DNA from: Bog-532 sp963742875 | GTDB lineage: Bacteria > Actinomycetota > Actinomycetes > Streptosporangiales > Streptosporangiaceae | Length of the DNA stretch: 64,000 bases | Direction of reading: 5' to 3' | Assembly (NCBI GenBank): GCA_963742875.1 | Contig: CAVUNO010000009.1 | Location: 62,001 to 126,000 of the forward strand | Shown here: in pieces, positions 46,317-54,400 of the stretch | How positions within the stretch are numbered: position 1 is the first letter of the stretch | How the letters are laid out: the number at the start of each line of letters is the position of its first letter | Position numbers and translations under genes: made by a program | The notes under the pieces: model-generated | The model's database searches: none | The model's input: only the letters and a program-made list of their open reading frames with translations | Told to the model about the DNA's origin: nothing

Positions 46317-46431
46317 TAATAGGACAACGCGCTAGAGGCCGTTGTTCAGCACGGATGTGGTTGAGACAGGAACGTCCTCCTGGTGCGGTAGTACGGGCTT
46401 GGTGTCCCAAACGCAGCGAGGAGGACGTTCT
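46317..46431 (+). ncRNA. Candidate bridge RNA / structured IS110 left end
   Basis: In the IS110 group, a bridge RNA that guides target choice is transcribed from the non-coding end before the transposase. Here a 12-bp perfect stem (46370-46381 with 46419-46430) encloses 37 bases and buries the transposase ribosome site GAGGAGG. A smaller pair ACAACG/CGTTGT lies near 46324-46345. Bridge function is inferred from family and position. Confidence 0.45.
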
Positions 46432-47850
46432 GTGGGCAAGGGTAGCGGCAACGGCACGACGCGGGGAGACCGGAAGCGGAATGCGCGGCGGGAGCGGCTG
46501 CGCGCCCTGCTGCCGCGCGATGGCGCGGTGATCGGGATCGACCTGGCCGAAGACAAGCAGGCGCTCGCGGTGATCGATCACGATGTGCGGGTGCTGGCCC
46601 GCAAGACGGTGAAGGTGAAGGCGTTCCGGCTGGGCGAGGCGCTGGACTGGGCGGTGGCGCAGGCGCGGGCAAAGGGGTTCACGTCGGTGACGGTGGCGTG
46701 CGAGCCGACCGGGCCGCGGTGGATGCAGGTGCAGCGGCTGTGCGCGGAGCGGGGGCTGCCGCTGGTGTGCATCCAGCCGCTGGTGTCTCATATCGCCAGG
46801 GAGCAGCAGGACTATACGACGCACAAGACCGATGAGGCCGATTGCGTGATGATCGCCCGGCTGGCGGTCGAGTTGCACTGCTATATCCCGGAGCAGCTGG
46901 ATGAGACGTGGGCGCACCTGCGGCACCTGGGCCGGCGCCGCGCGCAGCTGATCACCGCCGAGACGGCGTTTATGCAGCGGATCCAGGACTTCTTGTCGGT
47001 TGCCTGGCCGGCCGTGACCGAGACCTGCGCCCAGCCGCTGAAGTCGGTGACCTGGCTGACGGCGCTGCAGGTGGTGACGTCGCGGTGCGGCGGGGACCCG
47101 GGCAGGCTGGCCGCCATGGGAGAAGAGGCGTTCACCGCCCTTGCCCGCGGCGCCGTGGCCGACTGGGGCGGCAAGAAGGCCTGGGGCACGATCTGCCGCC
47201 GGATCTTCGCCGCGCTGGGCGACACCGAGGGGGGCGTCGCGTGGTCCCGGCGCGGCCTTCTGCGCCGGGTCGCTGATGAGCTGGGCGACCTGCAGCGCAC
47301 CCGGGCCCAGTTGCGCGCGGTGGAAGCCGAGATGGTGGCCGTGCTGGCCGAGCTGGGCCTGTCCCGGCTGGCGGACATCCCGGCCCTGACCGCCGTGGGC
47401 GCGGCCGCGATCCTGGCCGAGACCGGCGACCCGCGCCGTTATGACGGCTCCTCCTCGCTGGTCAAGCACGCCGGGATGTCCCCGTCCGACAACGCCTCGG
47501 GTGCCTTCGCCGGCCAGGCGCACATCTCCCGCCGCGGCCGGCCGGGCCTGCGGCTGACCGTCTGGCGCGCGGTGTGGCCGATGCTCCGGTACAACCCGGT
47601 GATGGCGGCCAAGTACCAGGCGATGACCCGCGCCGCGGACGCCGCGGCAGCGGACGCGGGACCGCGGCACGGCACGGCGGCGCAGGCCGCGGCTCGCGCC
47701 CGGCGCGCCAAGGCCCGCGTCGCATGTGCCGCCTCCCTGCTGCGCTGGATCTACTGCATGGTCGTCCACGGCACCAGCTGGGATCCTGCCGTCGCCGCCG
47801 GCGCCGGCAGCTGCCATGACACCCCGCAGCACCAGGCGGAGGCAGCCTGA
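46432..47850 (+). CDS. IS110-family transposase (DEDD, serine C-terminal domain)
   Basis: 472 residues from GTG 46432 (GAGGAGG upstream). RuvC-like N-terminal domain with GIDLAEDKQALAVID (first Asp), VACEPTGPRW (Glu) and HKTDEADCVMIARLA (the D-x2-D pair): the DEDD site. C-terminal Tnp_20 domain with LTAVGAAAILAETGD and the Ser of HAGMSPSDNASG, the recombination nucleophile. Intact and probably functional. Confidence 0.93.
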   Translation: MGKGSGNGTTRGDRKRNARRERLRALLPRDGAVIGIDLAEDKQALAVIDHDVRVLARKTVKVKAFRLGEALDWAVAQARAKGFTSVTVACEPTGPRWMQVQRLCAERGLPLVCIQPLVSHIAREQQDYTTHKTDEADCVMIARLAVELHCYIPEQLDETWAHLRHLGRRRAQLITAETAFMQRIQDFLSVAWPAVTETCAQPLKSVTWLTALQVVTSRCGGDPGRLAAMGEEAFTALARGAVADWGGKKAWGTICRRIFAALGDTEGGVAWSRRGLLRRVADELGDLQRTRAQLRAVEAEMVAVLAELGLSRLADIPALTAVGAAAILAETGDPRRYDGSSSLVKHAGMSPSDNASGAFAGQAHISRRGRPGLRLTVWRAVWPMLRYNPVMAAKYQAMTRAADAAAADAGPRHGTAAQAAARARRAKARVACAASLLRWIYCMVVHGTSWDPAVAAGAGSCHDTPQHQAEAA

Positions 47851-47936
47851 CCAGCCGCTTCTTGCCGCCACCACCTGCATGGGTGCCCGAGACCTTCCTC
47901 CCAGATGAGGGGGAGAGCGAGCCCGCTCAAGCGTAG

Positions 47937-49163
47937 GGGTTTACCCCGCAAGTCACCCTGGGCAGCTTTCCCCCGGTCGCCCGGAGCTTCTCACGGCTCG
48001 GTTGAACGCTGTCGGGGCAGGCCTGCCCGCAATCACGCGGGGCAGGCCGAGCCCGCTTGCACTACGTAGAGCGAGAAGACCCGGGTGACGGGCGTCCGGA
48101 CGCGCCGCGCAACCAGCAGCTCCGGCACGGCGCTTCAGCATGCCCTCAGCCGGGCCGCCCGCGCCTGCCCCACGTCCAGGCCAGCCAGGCCACACCAGCG
48201 CTAGCCGAAGCAACCACCCCCAGTTCATCACCAAGTTCCCGAAACATCAGAAACTCTTCCGGACCACTTGACAGATTCCGTCTTACGCTGGTGACTTCGC
48301 GTGTACGTGCACCCGGCACTTTTCGCCTGTGCTGGTTGTCCTGCAGTCACGGTCACGCTTGAGGCTGGAGGGGCGGACACGGACACTCAGCGGGCCATCC
48401 CCGGATCTGAGCCCAGCCAGGCCTCTTGCACCTTCCCCGGAAGTGTCCGGCGCATTGTTGTGATTAGGCACCGGACGACACCAATGACCCTCTGATTAGA
48501 AGGCTCCGGTTACAGGGTCAATGATCAGCGTGGACGCAGGTCAGGCGGCGTGCCCACGTGTCCGTGAGTGACCGTGAGTCACCCCGGTTCACTGTCCGAT
48601 CGGGCACGCAACGGGCACGCCGTCCGGCGGCTCACGACGAGCGTCCGAGTCATTCGATGGCAAGCCGACCCGGACCGCAGGGAGCGTCAGCGAACGAGGA
48701 CCGGCAGCGGCGCGGCAGGTTGTTCGTGTAGTCGGCCGTGTTCTAGAAGCCTCCACCGTGTCAGGGTGCCGATTCAGCCGTTTAGGAAGCGCCATTGATG
48801 CTCTGACCTGCTGGTCAGCATGGACCGACCCTAGCGATTTCCTGTATTCCCCTGTGTGGTCCTCGCCGTCCTAGGGCCACAGTAGGGCCAGCCCTAGGGC
48901 CAGAGGGAGGTCCGTTGAGAGCGGCGTGATCCGCCGCCGTCCGGACAGTCCGTACACTTCCGTGCAACCTCACCCGAGCCTGTTACGACAGCAGCCCCGC
49001 CGAGGCGTGAGTGCGTCCGGCGGGGCCTAGGTCCATCCCCCCGCCAAACCGGAAGGACGAGACCATGTGAGACACCGTAGACCAGGCGCGCGGTGCAGTG
49101 CCAGGTGGCCGACTTCATCGAGGACGCGTTGCTGTCAGCTCAGCCCAATGAGAGCCTCGGGTT
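47937..49163. other. Gene-free stretch, integrative-element debris
   Basis: 1.2 kb without credible genes. It contains the 73-bp repeat copy (48646-48718), direct pairs CCGTGAGT (48562, 48572), GGGCACGC (48601, 48612) and three TAGGGCCA (48872, 48883, 48895). Minus-strand bases 48486-48502 read CTTCTAATCAGAGGGTC, resembling the anticodon arm of tRNA-Arg(TCT) but without a T-arm. Confidence 0.5.
48646..48718. repeat. 73-bp direct repeat, second copy
   Basis: Partner of 42117-42189, same orientation. Confidence 0.75.
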
Positions 49164-49410
49164 ATGGGCGAAGCGGATCGCGAGCACGAGCGGCGTCAGC
49201 GCATGCGTACCGCGGCGTATAAGGATGCGGCCGCCGTTCACGACCAGGCGGCCGAGATGCATCAATATCGAGATGCATCAATATGCCGCGGAGCTCTTTG
49301 ATGAGTATGACGAGCCGGGCAAGGCCGATCGGGAGCGTGGCCTGGCGGACCGCGAGGCTCAGAAAGCGGAAGCCGATCGCTACGAAGCCGCGGCGGAGTT
49401 GGAAGACTAG
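49164..49410 (+). pseudogene. Small charged protein broken by a 16-bp tandem duplication
   Basis: From ATG 49164 the frame reads GEADREHERRQRMRTAAYKD and QAAEMHQY. A 16-base block (49254-49269) is then repeated (49270-49285), shifting the frame. Removing one copy joins directly to AAELFDEYDEPGKADRERG and the stop at 49410. The ancestral protein of about 76 residues was a Glu/Arg/Ala-rich helix. Function unknown. Confidence 0.75.
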
Positions 49411-49640
49411 CGCCTGATCCGTAGATACCCGCGTGGGCATCCGGACCCGTTCAGATCGGTCCGTGACCTCGGATGCGTCCGTGCTCGCTGTTCATGTCAG
49501 TCCGGAGAACCGGAAGGTCGTTCGTCCCGGTGGCTCCCGGCGTGGCTCCCACAAGGACATGTTCCGCCGGGGCCTGTCAGCGTGGTGAGAAGATGGGCGT
49601 GGTACCCATAGCCGCTGTGTAACCCGGAGGGAGCTTAGGC

Positions 49641-50273
49641 GTGAAGATCGCCATCATCGGTGCTGGCAACGTTGGCAGCGCGGTTGCGCGCGCCGCGGTC
49701 CAGACTGGTCATGAGGTCATGCTGACCGCGGCGGACGCGGACAAAGCGCGACAGGTCGCTAGCCAGGTCGGCGCGACGGCAGGGGCAAGCAACGCTGACG
49801 CGGTGCGGGACGCCGACGTCGTGGTCTTGGCCGTGCCGTTCGCCGCGGTCAGGTCCGTCGCCGAGGAGATCCGCGACTCCACCGCGGGGAGGATCGTGAT
49901 CGACCCGATCAACCCGCTGAAAGCCGACTACTCCGGCCTGGCCACCGGTGAGCGGTCAGCAGCCGAGGAACTGCAGGAGCTGCTGCCAGACGCGGCAGTG
50001 GTCAAGGCGTTCAACACCGTGTTGGCGTCCAAGCAGGCGGAGCCCACCGCTGATGAGGGCATGGTGCTGGACGGGTTCTATGCGGGCAACGACGGCAAAG
50101 CCAAAGGCGCCGTCGCCGACTGGCTGTCCGCCATCGGCTACCGGCCGATCGATGCCGGGGACCTGAGCGCCGCCCGCGCCCTGGAGCATATGGCTTTCCT
50201 CAACATCTCCCTCAACGTCCGCAACAACTGGTCGGGGCAGACCGGCTGGAAGCTCCTCGGCCCGACCGGCTGA
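49641..50273 (+). CDS. NADPH:F420 reductase-like NAD(P)-binding protein
   Basis: 210 residues from GTG 49641, with GGAGGGAG upstream. N-terminal Rossmann motif IIGAGNVGSAVARA, DADVVVLAVPFAAV and IDPINPL, then VVKAFNTVLA: the pattern of F420-dependent NADP reductases (Fno/Npdp family). Many homologues act on other substrates, so F420 is not proven. Intact, flanked by element debris. Confidence 0.88.
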   Translation: MKIAIIGAGNVGSAVARAAVQTGHEVMLTAADADKARQVASQVGATAGASNADAVRDADVVVLAVPFAAVRSVAEEIRDSTAGRIVIDPINPLKADYSGLATGERSAAEELQELLPDAAVVKAFNTVLASKQAEPTADEGMVLDGFYAGNDGKAKGAVADWLSAIGYRPIDAGDLSAARALEHMAFLNISLNVRNNWSGQTGWKLLGPTG

Positions 50274-50300
50274 CCGTCGCGCTCTGGCCCGTGTCAGGCC

Positions 50301-50344
50301 GGATCAGACGATGGGAGTCGAACCGGCATGACCAGCTTGGAAGG
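50301..50344 (-). tRNA. Degenerate 3' half of tRNA-Gly(TCC), att-site remnant
   Basis: On the minus strand: CTTCCAAG (anticodon TCC), CTGGTCATG, a T-loop GGTTCGACTCC and an acceptor-like CGTCTGATCC. The T-stem is imperfect. A direct-repeat pair (AATGGCACG at 50430 and 50441) lies 86 bases away. Inferred remnant of integration; less certain than the Ala and Phe cases. Confidence 0.55.
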
Positions 50345-50630
50345 TGTACCGCATCATGCGGTCATGCTGGCTGACCTGGGAATTCAGTTGCCCGTGGGTA
50401 GCTGCTGGTTACCGCTGCTCGCCCCAGCTAATGGCACGCCAATGGCACGGTGATCTTGGCCGTGACCCGCAGATTAAGAGACGGGCTCACCTGTGCTGTA
50501 GGCCGTCCAAGGTCCGTCCGGTCCTTCGGCATGACCTGGACGTTCGCGCTTGCCTCATGCGCCGAGGTCCGGCGTGGTGCGTTGGTGTTGCTGCTCGCGT
50601 TGCTGCTCGGTCGTCCGGGCGTAGCACCAG

Positions 50631-50975
50631 CTAATCGCACGACGATCTCCCGCTGACCTGGTGATCGAACAGCACGTTCCTGAAGTCCCGGATCGCCAGG
50701 TCCAGCTCGTCGATGGCTTCCTGTACCTTCGCGGCCCGAGCATGGTCGCCCATCACCCCCAGTGCCGTTTCGAGAGAGAGCCCCGCGGAAAACAGCCGGT
50801 TCACCACGATGTCGTTCATGTCCCCGGCGATGCGGTCGCGTTCCTGCACCAGCCGCAGAGTCACCTCCGCTGAGTCGCCTGCCCCCCCAGGCGGGGGACG
50901 GCTCGTCGGCCGCATGCGCGGCTCGTCACTTCGGGTCTCACCGCGTCGCAGGGGGATGGTTGATGAGGTAGGCAT
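50631..50975 (-). CDS. Isolated histidine-kinase-like dimerisation domain lacking the His
   Basis: 114 codons from 50975 (ATG 50915 is also possible). The recognisable part RLVQERDRIAGDMNDIVVNR and LFSAGLSLETALG, then AIDELDLAIRDFRNVLFDH, matches the HisKA_3 helix pair of DevS/NarX-type kinases. The phospho-acceptor in the usual DLHD is Asn (DMND), and no ATPase domain follows; the frame ends QVSGRSSCD. Either a gene fragment or a stand-alone non-catalytic dimeriser. Confidence 0.55.
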   Translation of the reverse strand: MPTSSTIPLRRGETRSDEPRMRPTSRPPPGGAGDSAEVTLRLVQERDRIAGDMNDIVVNRLFSAGLSLETALGVMGDHARAAKVQEAIDELDLAIRDFRNVLFDHQVSGRSSCD

Positions 50976-51126
50976 CGCTGGGGCACCTTGGGTCCTAACC
51001 GGCCGTGACTGGCCGTGCCACCAGGGTCTGGAGCGACGCGGTCACCTGCGCGCTTGCTTTGGCCCGGCGCAGGTTCGGATGGAACTCTCCATCAGTCACC
51101 CTACGGCAGTTCCGTGCGCCTAGATA

Positions 51127-51170
51127 GGCGCTCCGAGCGCGATTCGAACGCGCGGCCTACTGCTAAGAAG
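51127..51170 (-). tRNA. Orphan 3' half of tRNA-Arg(TCT), att-site remnant
   Basis: Minus strand: anticodon loop CTTCTTA (TCT), then GCAGT, AGGCC, T-arm GCGCG TTCGAAT CGCGC and acceptor TCGGAGCGCC. The bases 5' of the loop do not pair, so only the 3' half is present. It may be the left attachment end of the AICE that continues to the right; this is not provable in the window. Confidence 0.7.
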
Positions 51171-51332
51171 GTCGTCGGCGGCGCTGCCGTGACGTGCCGG
51201 GCTGCAGGAGCTTGGGTCGCGCGGCCTATTGAGGTCGTTCCAACCTGAATTGGCTGGTCAGCGGGCTGGTGTGGCCTGGGTTGGCGGTGCTCGGGCTGGT
51301 GGGAGCGGCTGGGCGTAGGTCATGATCGTCTG

Positions 51333-52163
51333 TCAGCGGATGGTGTGCTGGCGGGTAAGGACGAGCAGCGCGCGCAGCACGGTGGTGGCCTTAGCGGGGC
51401 TGAGGCGCAGCCGGGTGAGGATCCGCCAGTTCTTGAGGTCGCTGAAGCCGTGCTCGACTGGGGCGCGGGCGGCGGACAGGGCCTGGTTAGCGTGGCGCTG
51501 GGCGGGAGTGAGCTTGCGTGTCGCGGTGGCCTTGTAGCCGGTGATGATGACCGGATCTTCGGGGCCGGGGTCGAGCCCGGTGAAGCCGAGGTCGGCCAGG
51601 GCGCCGAGCCCGGCGGTGCGCAGGTGCCCGGTGATGTGGTCGTGGCGGGCAGCACGGATCTCACTGGCGGCGCCGCGGCGGGCGGAGGAGATCCAGATCA
51701 GGTTGCCTGCCTGGTCGGTGAGAGCGAGGAACAGCAGCCCGTGTTTCTTGTGCTTGCCGTTGTAATTCTTGCGGTTCGCGGTGCCGGTCCGGCGGCGGGT
51801 GGGGATCAGGGTGCCGTCCACCAGCACCGCTTCCCCGCCTTGTTTCTTGATCGCGGCCAGGGCGCGGTCCAGGCGGGGCGCGCGGGCGGCGAGCAGGCCG
51901 ATGATCTCCCAGGTCCAGCGGCTGATGGTGGAGGCAGAGACGCCGTTGCCGCCGGCCATGTCAGCCAGCCGGTGGTCGTGGCGCAGCGTGGCCAGCACGA
52001 TGAGGGCGATTCTCCCGGGCGGCAGCTTGCGCCACCGGGAGCCGATCTTCTTCAGGTGGGCGCGCAGCAGATCAGCGACGAAGGCGAGCGTCTGGCGCGA
52101 CAGCGGCAGCGCGCACTGGTAGACAAGCGGGGTGCCCTCGGCGGGCTGGATGGTTGTTGTCAC
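51333..52163 (-). CDS. IS5-family (DDE_Tnp_4) transposase
   Basis: 276 residues from ATG 52163. N-terminal HTH (GNGVSASTISRWTWEI), DDE core: Asp in AVLVDGTLIPT, Asp in LADLGFTGLDPG and Glu in APVEHGFSDLKNWRIL. Single continuous frame, so possibly active. Confidence 0.92.
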   Translation of the reverse strand: MTTTIQPAEGTPLVYQCALPLSRQTLAFVADLLRAHLKKIGSRWRKLPPGRIALIVLATLRHDHRLADMAGGNGVSASTISRWTWEIIGLLAARAPRLDRALAAIKKQGGEAVLVDGTLIPTRRRTGTANRKNYNGKHKKHGLLFLALTDQAGNLIWISSARRGAASEIRAARHDHITGHLRTAGLGALADLGFTGLDPGPEDPVIITGYKATATRKLTPAQRHANQALSAARAPVEHGFSDLKNWRILTRLRLSPAKATTVLRALLVLTRQHTIR

Positions 52164-52224
52164 AAGCGCCTAATGGCCCGCCGGGGGCTATCCCGGCAGG
52201 CAGCGGCCCCGCACCAGGCTCGGG

Positions 52225-52674
52225 TCAGGGCGCGACGGTGAACCTGCCGGTGGCGTTGCGGCGCAGCCAGCCGCGGTCTTCGAGCCGCTTGAGCCTGGCG
52301 CGGACGTTCTCGGCCTGGCGGCCGGTCACGTCGATGCCGGCCCGCTGGGCGGCCATCACGCAGGTCACCGCCCCGCCGGTCTCGGCCGCGACCGCGGCTA
52401 CCGCCTCCAGCAGTGACCGGTAGTCATCTGGGAGGTCGCCTGTGCCGGATCCCTGGCTGCGCGGGGGCACCAGCAGCCCGAAACCCCGCTGCGCCGGCCC
52501 GGTGCCGCCCGGCTCACCGGCGAGTGCGTCATCGGCTGTCAGCTGGGTGATGACCTGCCCGGCTATCACCAGCCGTTCCAGCTCGCGCTCGGCATCGGCG
52601 AGCTGCTTGCGCAGCAGCTCGACTTCACCGGTCAGCTCGTTGACCCGGCCGGTGATCCGTTCCGTCAGCTCCAT
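52225..52674 (-). CDS. IS-associated coiled-coil / winged-helix protein
   Basis: 149 residues from ATG 52674 (GGGGGCGGG upstream); the longer frame to 52782 is unlikely. Residues 1-40 form a coiled coil (LTERITGRVNELTGEVELLR, KQLADAEREL). A linker precedes a C-terminal winged-helix-like domain (LEAVAAVAAETGGAVTC ... GRQAENVRARLKRLEDRGWL). It lies inside the inverted repeats, 61 bases upstream of the transposase, so it is a passenger gene, perhaps a regulator. Confidence 0.75.
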   Translation of the reverse strand: MELTERITGRVNELTGEVELLRKQLADAERELERLVIAGQVITQLTADDALAGEPGGTGPAQRGFGLLVPPRSQGSGTGDLPDDYRSLLEAVAAVAAETGGAVTCVMAAQRAGIDVTGRQAENVRARLKRLEDRGWLRRNATGRFTVAP

Positions 52675-53020
52675 CCCGCCCCCAGGGGGTATTACCGTAC
52701 GAACAGGGATGGACACAGACGATAACCGGCGGGTACCGCCAATCCGGTACCGACACGCCGGGCAAACCCGCAACCACGTCAAACGATCAGCAGCTACGCC
52801 CAGCCGCTCCCACCAGCACGAGCACCCCCCAATCAGCTCATACCAGTCCCCTGACCAGCAACTTCAGGTTGGAACGACCCCATTGCTTAGGAGGGGCGCC
52901 TCGAGCGGCGGTGTTGACAATCCGATCTCATCAACCAGCCGGAGCGCCTGTGGACTTCCGGCGCGGTGGCGGGGACTTACGTCCCCTGCCTGGTGGGCTT
53001 CGCGCTGGTTGGCTTGCCGC

Positions 53021-53548
53021 ATGTTCGTCGGCGCCGGGATCCGGCTGGACGTCGGTTTCAATGCCGCCCAGGCCAGGCTGACAAACCTGGTCCGCAGCGG
53101 CCTGCTGCGGCGTGCATCCGGTGGCGCCTACGACGACTGGCAGGCTGGCCTGGCCCGGGTTGAGCCGCGGGCGGCCGCACTGGGTTTGCCCGAGCTCGTC
53201 CAGGTGCGATTCCGGGACAGGGTGAGCCATGGAGACTCCGCCGTCTGGGCGATGCGGTGGGAAGTCATCGGGCCGGGAGGCTCGTTGTTTCCGGCCCTGG
53301 ACGCCGACATCGTGCTCACCCCGGCCGGGGAAGACGCCACCATGCTCGTGGTCTCCGGGGCTTACCGGCCGCCGCTTGGCGCCCTGGGCGCGGGACTGGA
53401 CCGGGCGATCATGCACCGGGCCGCCGAGGCAACGATCCGGGTCTTCACCAATCACATCGGGACAGCCATCATGCACCCGGCCGCCTCGCCTGCAACAGTA
53501 GATGGCGGGATACTGCCGGAAGCCTGGCCCGAGCCCCAGACATCGTGA
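53021..53548 (+). CDS. SRPBCC-like protein
   Basis: 175 residues from ATG 53021. Strand pattern IRLDVGFNAAQARLTNLVRS, LVQVRFRDRV, AMRWEVIGPGGSLFPALDAD and IVLTPAGEDATMLVVSGAYR suits a START/polyketide-cyclase (SRPBCC) ligand-binding fold, ending in a long helix (AGLDRAIMHRAAEATIRVF). Substrate unknown. It begins 142 bases from the IS end, so its own promoter may have been displaced. Confidence 0.75.
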   Translation: MFVGAGIRLDVGFNAAQARLTNLVRSGLLRRASGGAYDDWQAGLARVEPRAAALGLPELVQVRFRDRVSHGDSAVWAMRWEVIGPGGSLFPALDADIVLTPAGEDATMLVVSGAYRPPLGALGAGLDRAIMHRAAEATIRVFTNHIGTAIMHPAASPATVDGGILPEAWPEPQTS

Positions 53549-54157
53549 CCCTATGCCATCGAGGGCCACACGGTCGGTAGCGGATGAGGCTAACGGCTGG
53601 GTCTGGCCTTCCGGGAACGGCAGTCCGGGGTGTCGCCCGGACAGGTCTGACGAAGGGTCAGCGCACGCCGTGCGGCGGGGTGACAACACAGGGGGCGCAG
53701 CTCCCTGGACGGGGCCCGGGGCGGAGGCCCGGCGCGAGAGTCCTTGTAGCAGCGGGCCGCAGGCCTCGGGTGGTGCTCACAACGGCCTCTCCCAAGTCTG
53801 CGCACCCTCCGCGGCCGCCGCGCAACGAGGGGCTCGCCTTACCGGACGAACGACATTGACCCGCGCGGCCCGGTCTGCTCGGCTTGCTGGGGTCGATGGT
53901 GGACGGGATGATCATGCCAGTCCAACCACCCACGGCGAGCAAGCCGCCCGGCCTTCCCGATCATGCCGGAGCCGGAGCGCCCCCCGCCGGGGGCGTGGTC
54001 ATGTTTCCGCCCTTGACCCCCAGGACGGTGGAGTAGGCGCCTTCGCAGCTCAGCATGGTTGTACGGGTATAGCGCGACGTTCGGTCACATGCGGATTGTC
54101 CGCCAGTGTGCGCGTCGTGTGGTCCCCAAGTGGTCCCCACAGTTGGCCACTTCTGGG
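53549..54157. other. Non-coding stretch
   Basis: About 600 bases without a credible gene. TGGTCCCC occurs at 54120 and 54131 (11-bp period), next to the end of the HTH gene. Confidence 0.5.
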
Positions 54158-54400
54158 TCACTGCCGGTGGCCCCATCGTTGTTGTGCTGCCTGGCGAGTA
54201 ACGCCGAGCCGGACTGCGATCTCGGCCCACGAGTATCTGGCCTTCCGGAGTCCGCTGATGGTTTGGCTGATTGCGTCGTTCAGCTCGGCGGCGAGCCCGG
54301 TTATGTCGGCCAGGGCGTCAACGTCACCGGCCGTCACTCGTCGGGCGTAGGCGCGTATGACGCGGGCGGATGAACGAGGCGTACTTGTCGTTCTCGACGG
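54158..54400 (-). pseudogene. Small HTH protein of AICE type, probably frameshifted
   Basis: From about 54355 the minus strand reads RVIRAYARRVTAGDVDALAD and YSWAEIAVRLGVTRQAAQQR-W to the stop at 54158, a helix-turn-helix of the sigma-region-4 or MarR-like kind common on actinomycete elements. Just upstream, in another frame, ENDKYASFIR matches the expected N-terminus; one extra C near 54367 separates them. If started at GTG 54337 it would be a 59-residue protein. Confidence 0.65.

Larger units (their letters stand above)
46307..47936 (+). mobile_element. IS110-family insertion sequence
   Basis: Flanked by TCAAGCGTAG at 46307-46316 and 47927-47936. IS110 elements lack terminal inverted repeats and recombine at a short core shared by donor and target, which fits this direct repeat. 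Element length about 1.62 kb. It contains an intact transposase preceded by a structured 115-base left end. Confidence 0.8.
51233..52879 (-). mobile_element. IS5-type insertion sequence with passenger gene
   Basis: 1647 bp. Terminal inverted repeats: GGTCGTTCCAACCTGAA at 51233-51249 and its complement at 52863-52879 (17 bp perfect, similarity to about 37 bp). Contains an intact DDE transposase and an upstream coiled-coil/winged-helix gene on the same strand. No clear target duplication. Confidence 0.85.

Noticed and set aside
46024..47880. A 618-codon minus-strand frame
   Set aside because: Antisense to the IS110 transposase; no family motifs.
48486..48502. Fifth tRNA remnant (tRNA-Arg TCT anticodon arm)
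   Set aside because: Only about 17 bases match and no T-arm follows, so it is mentioned but not called.
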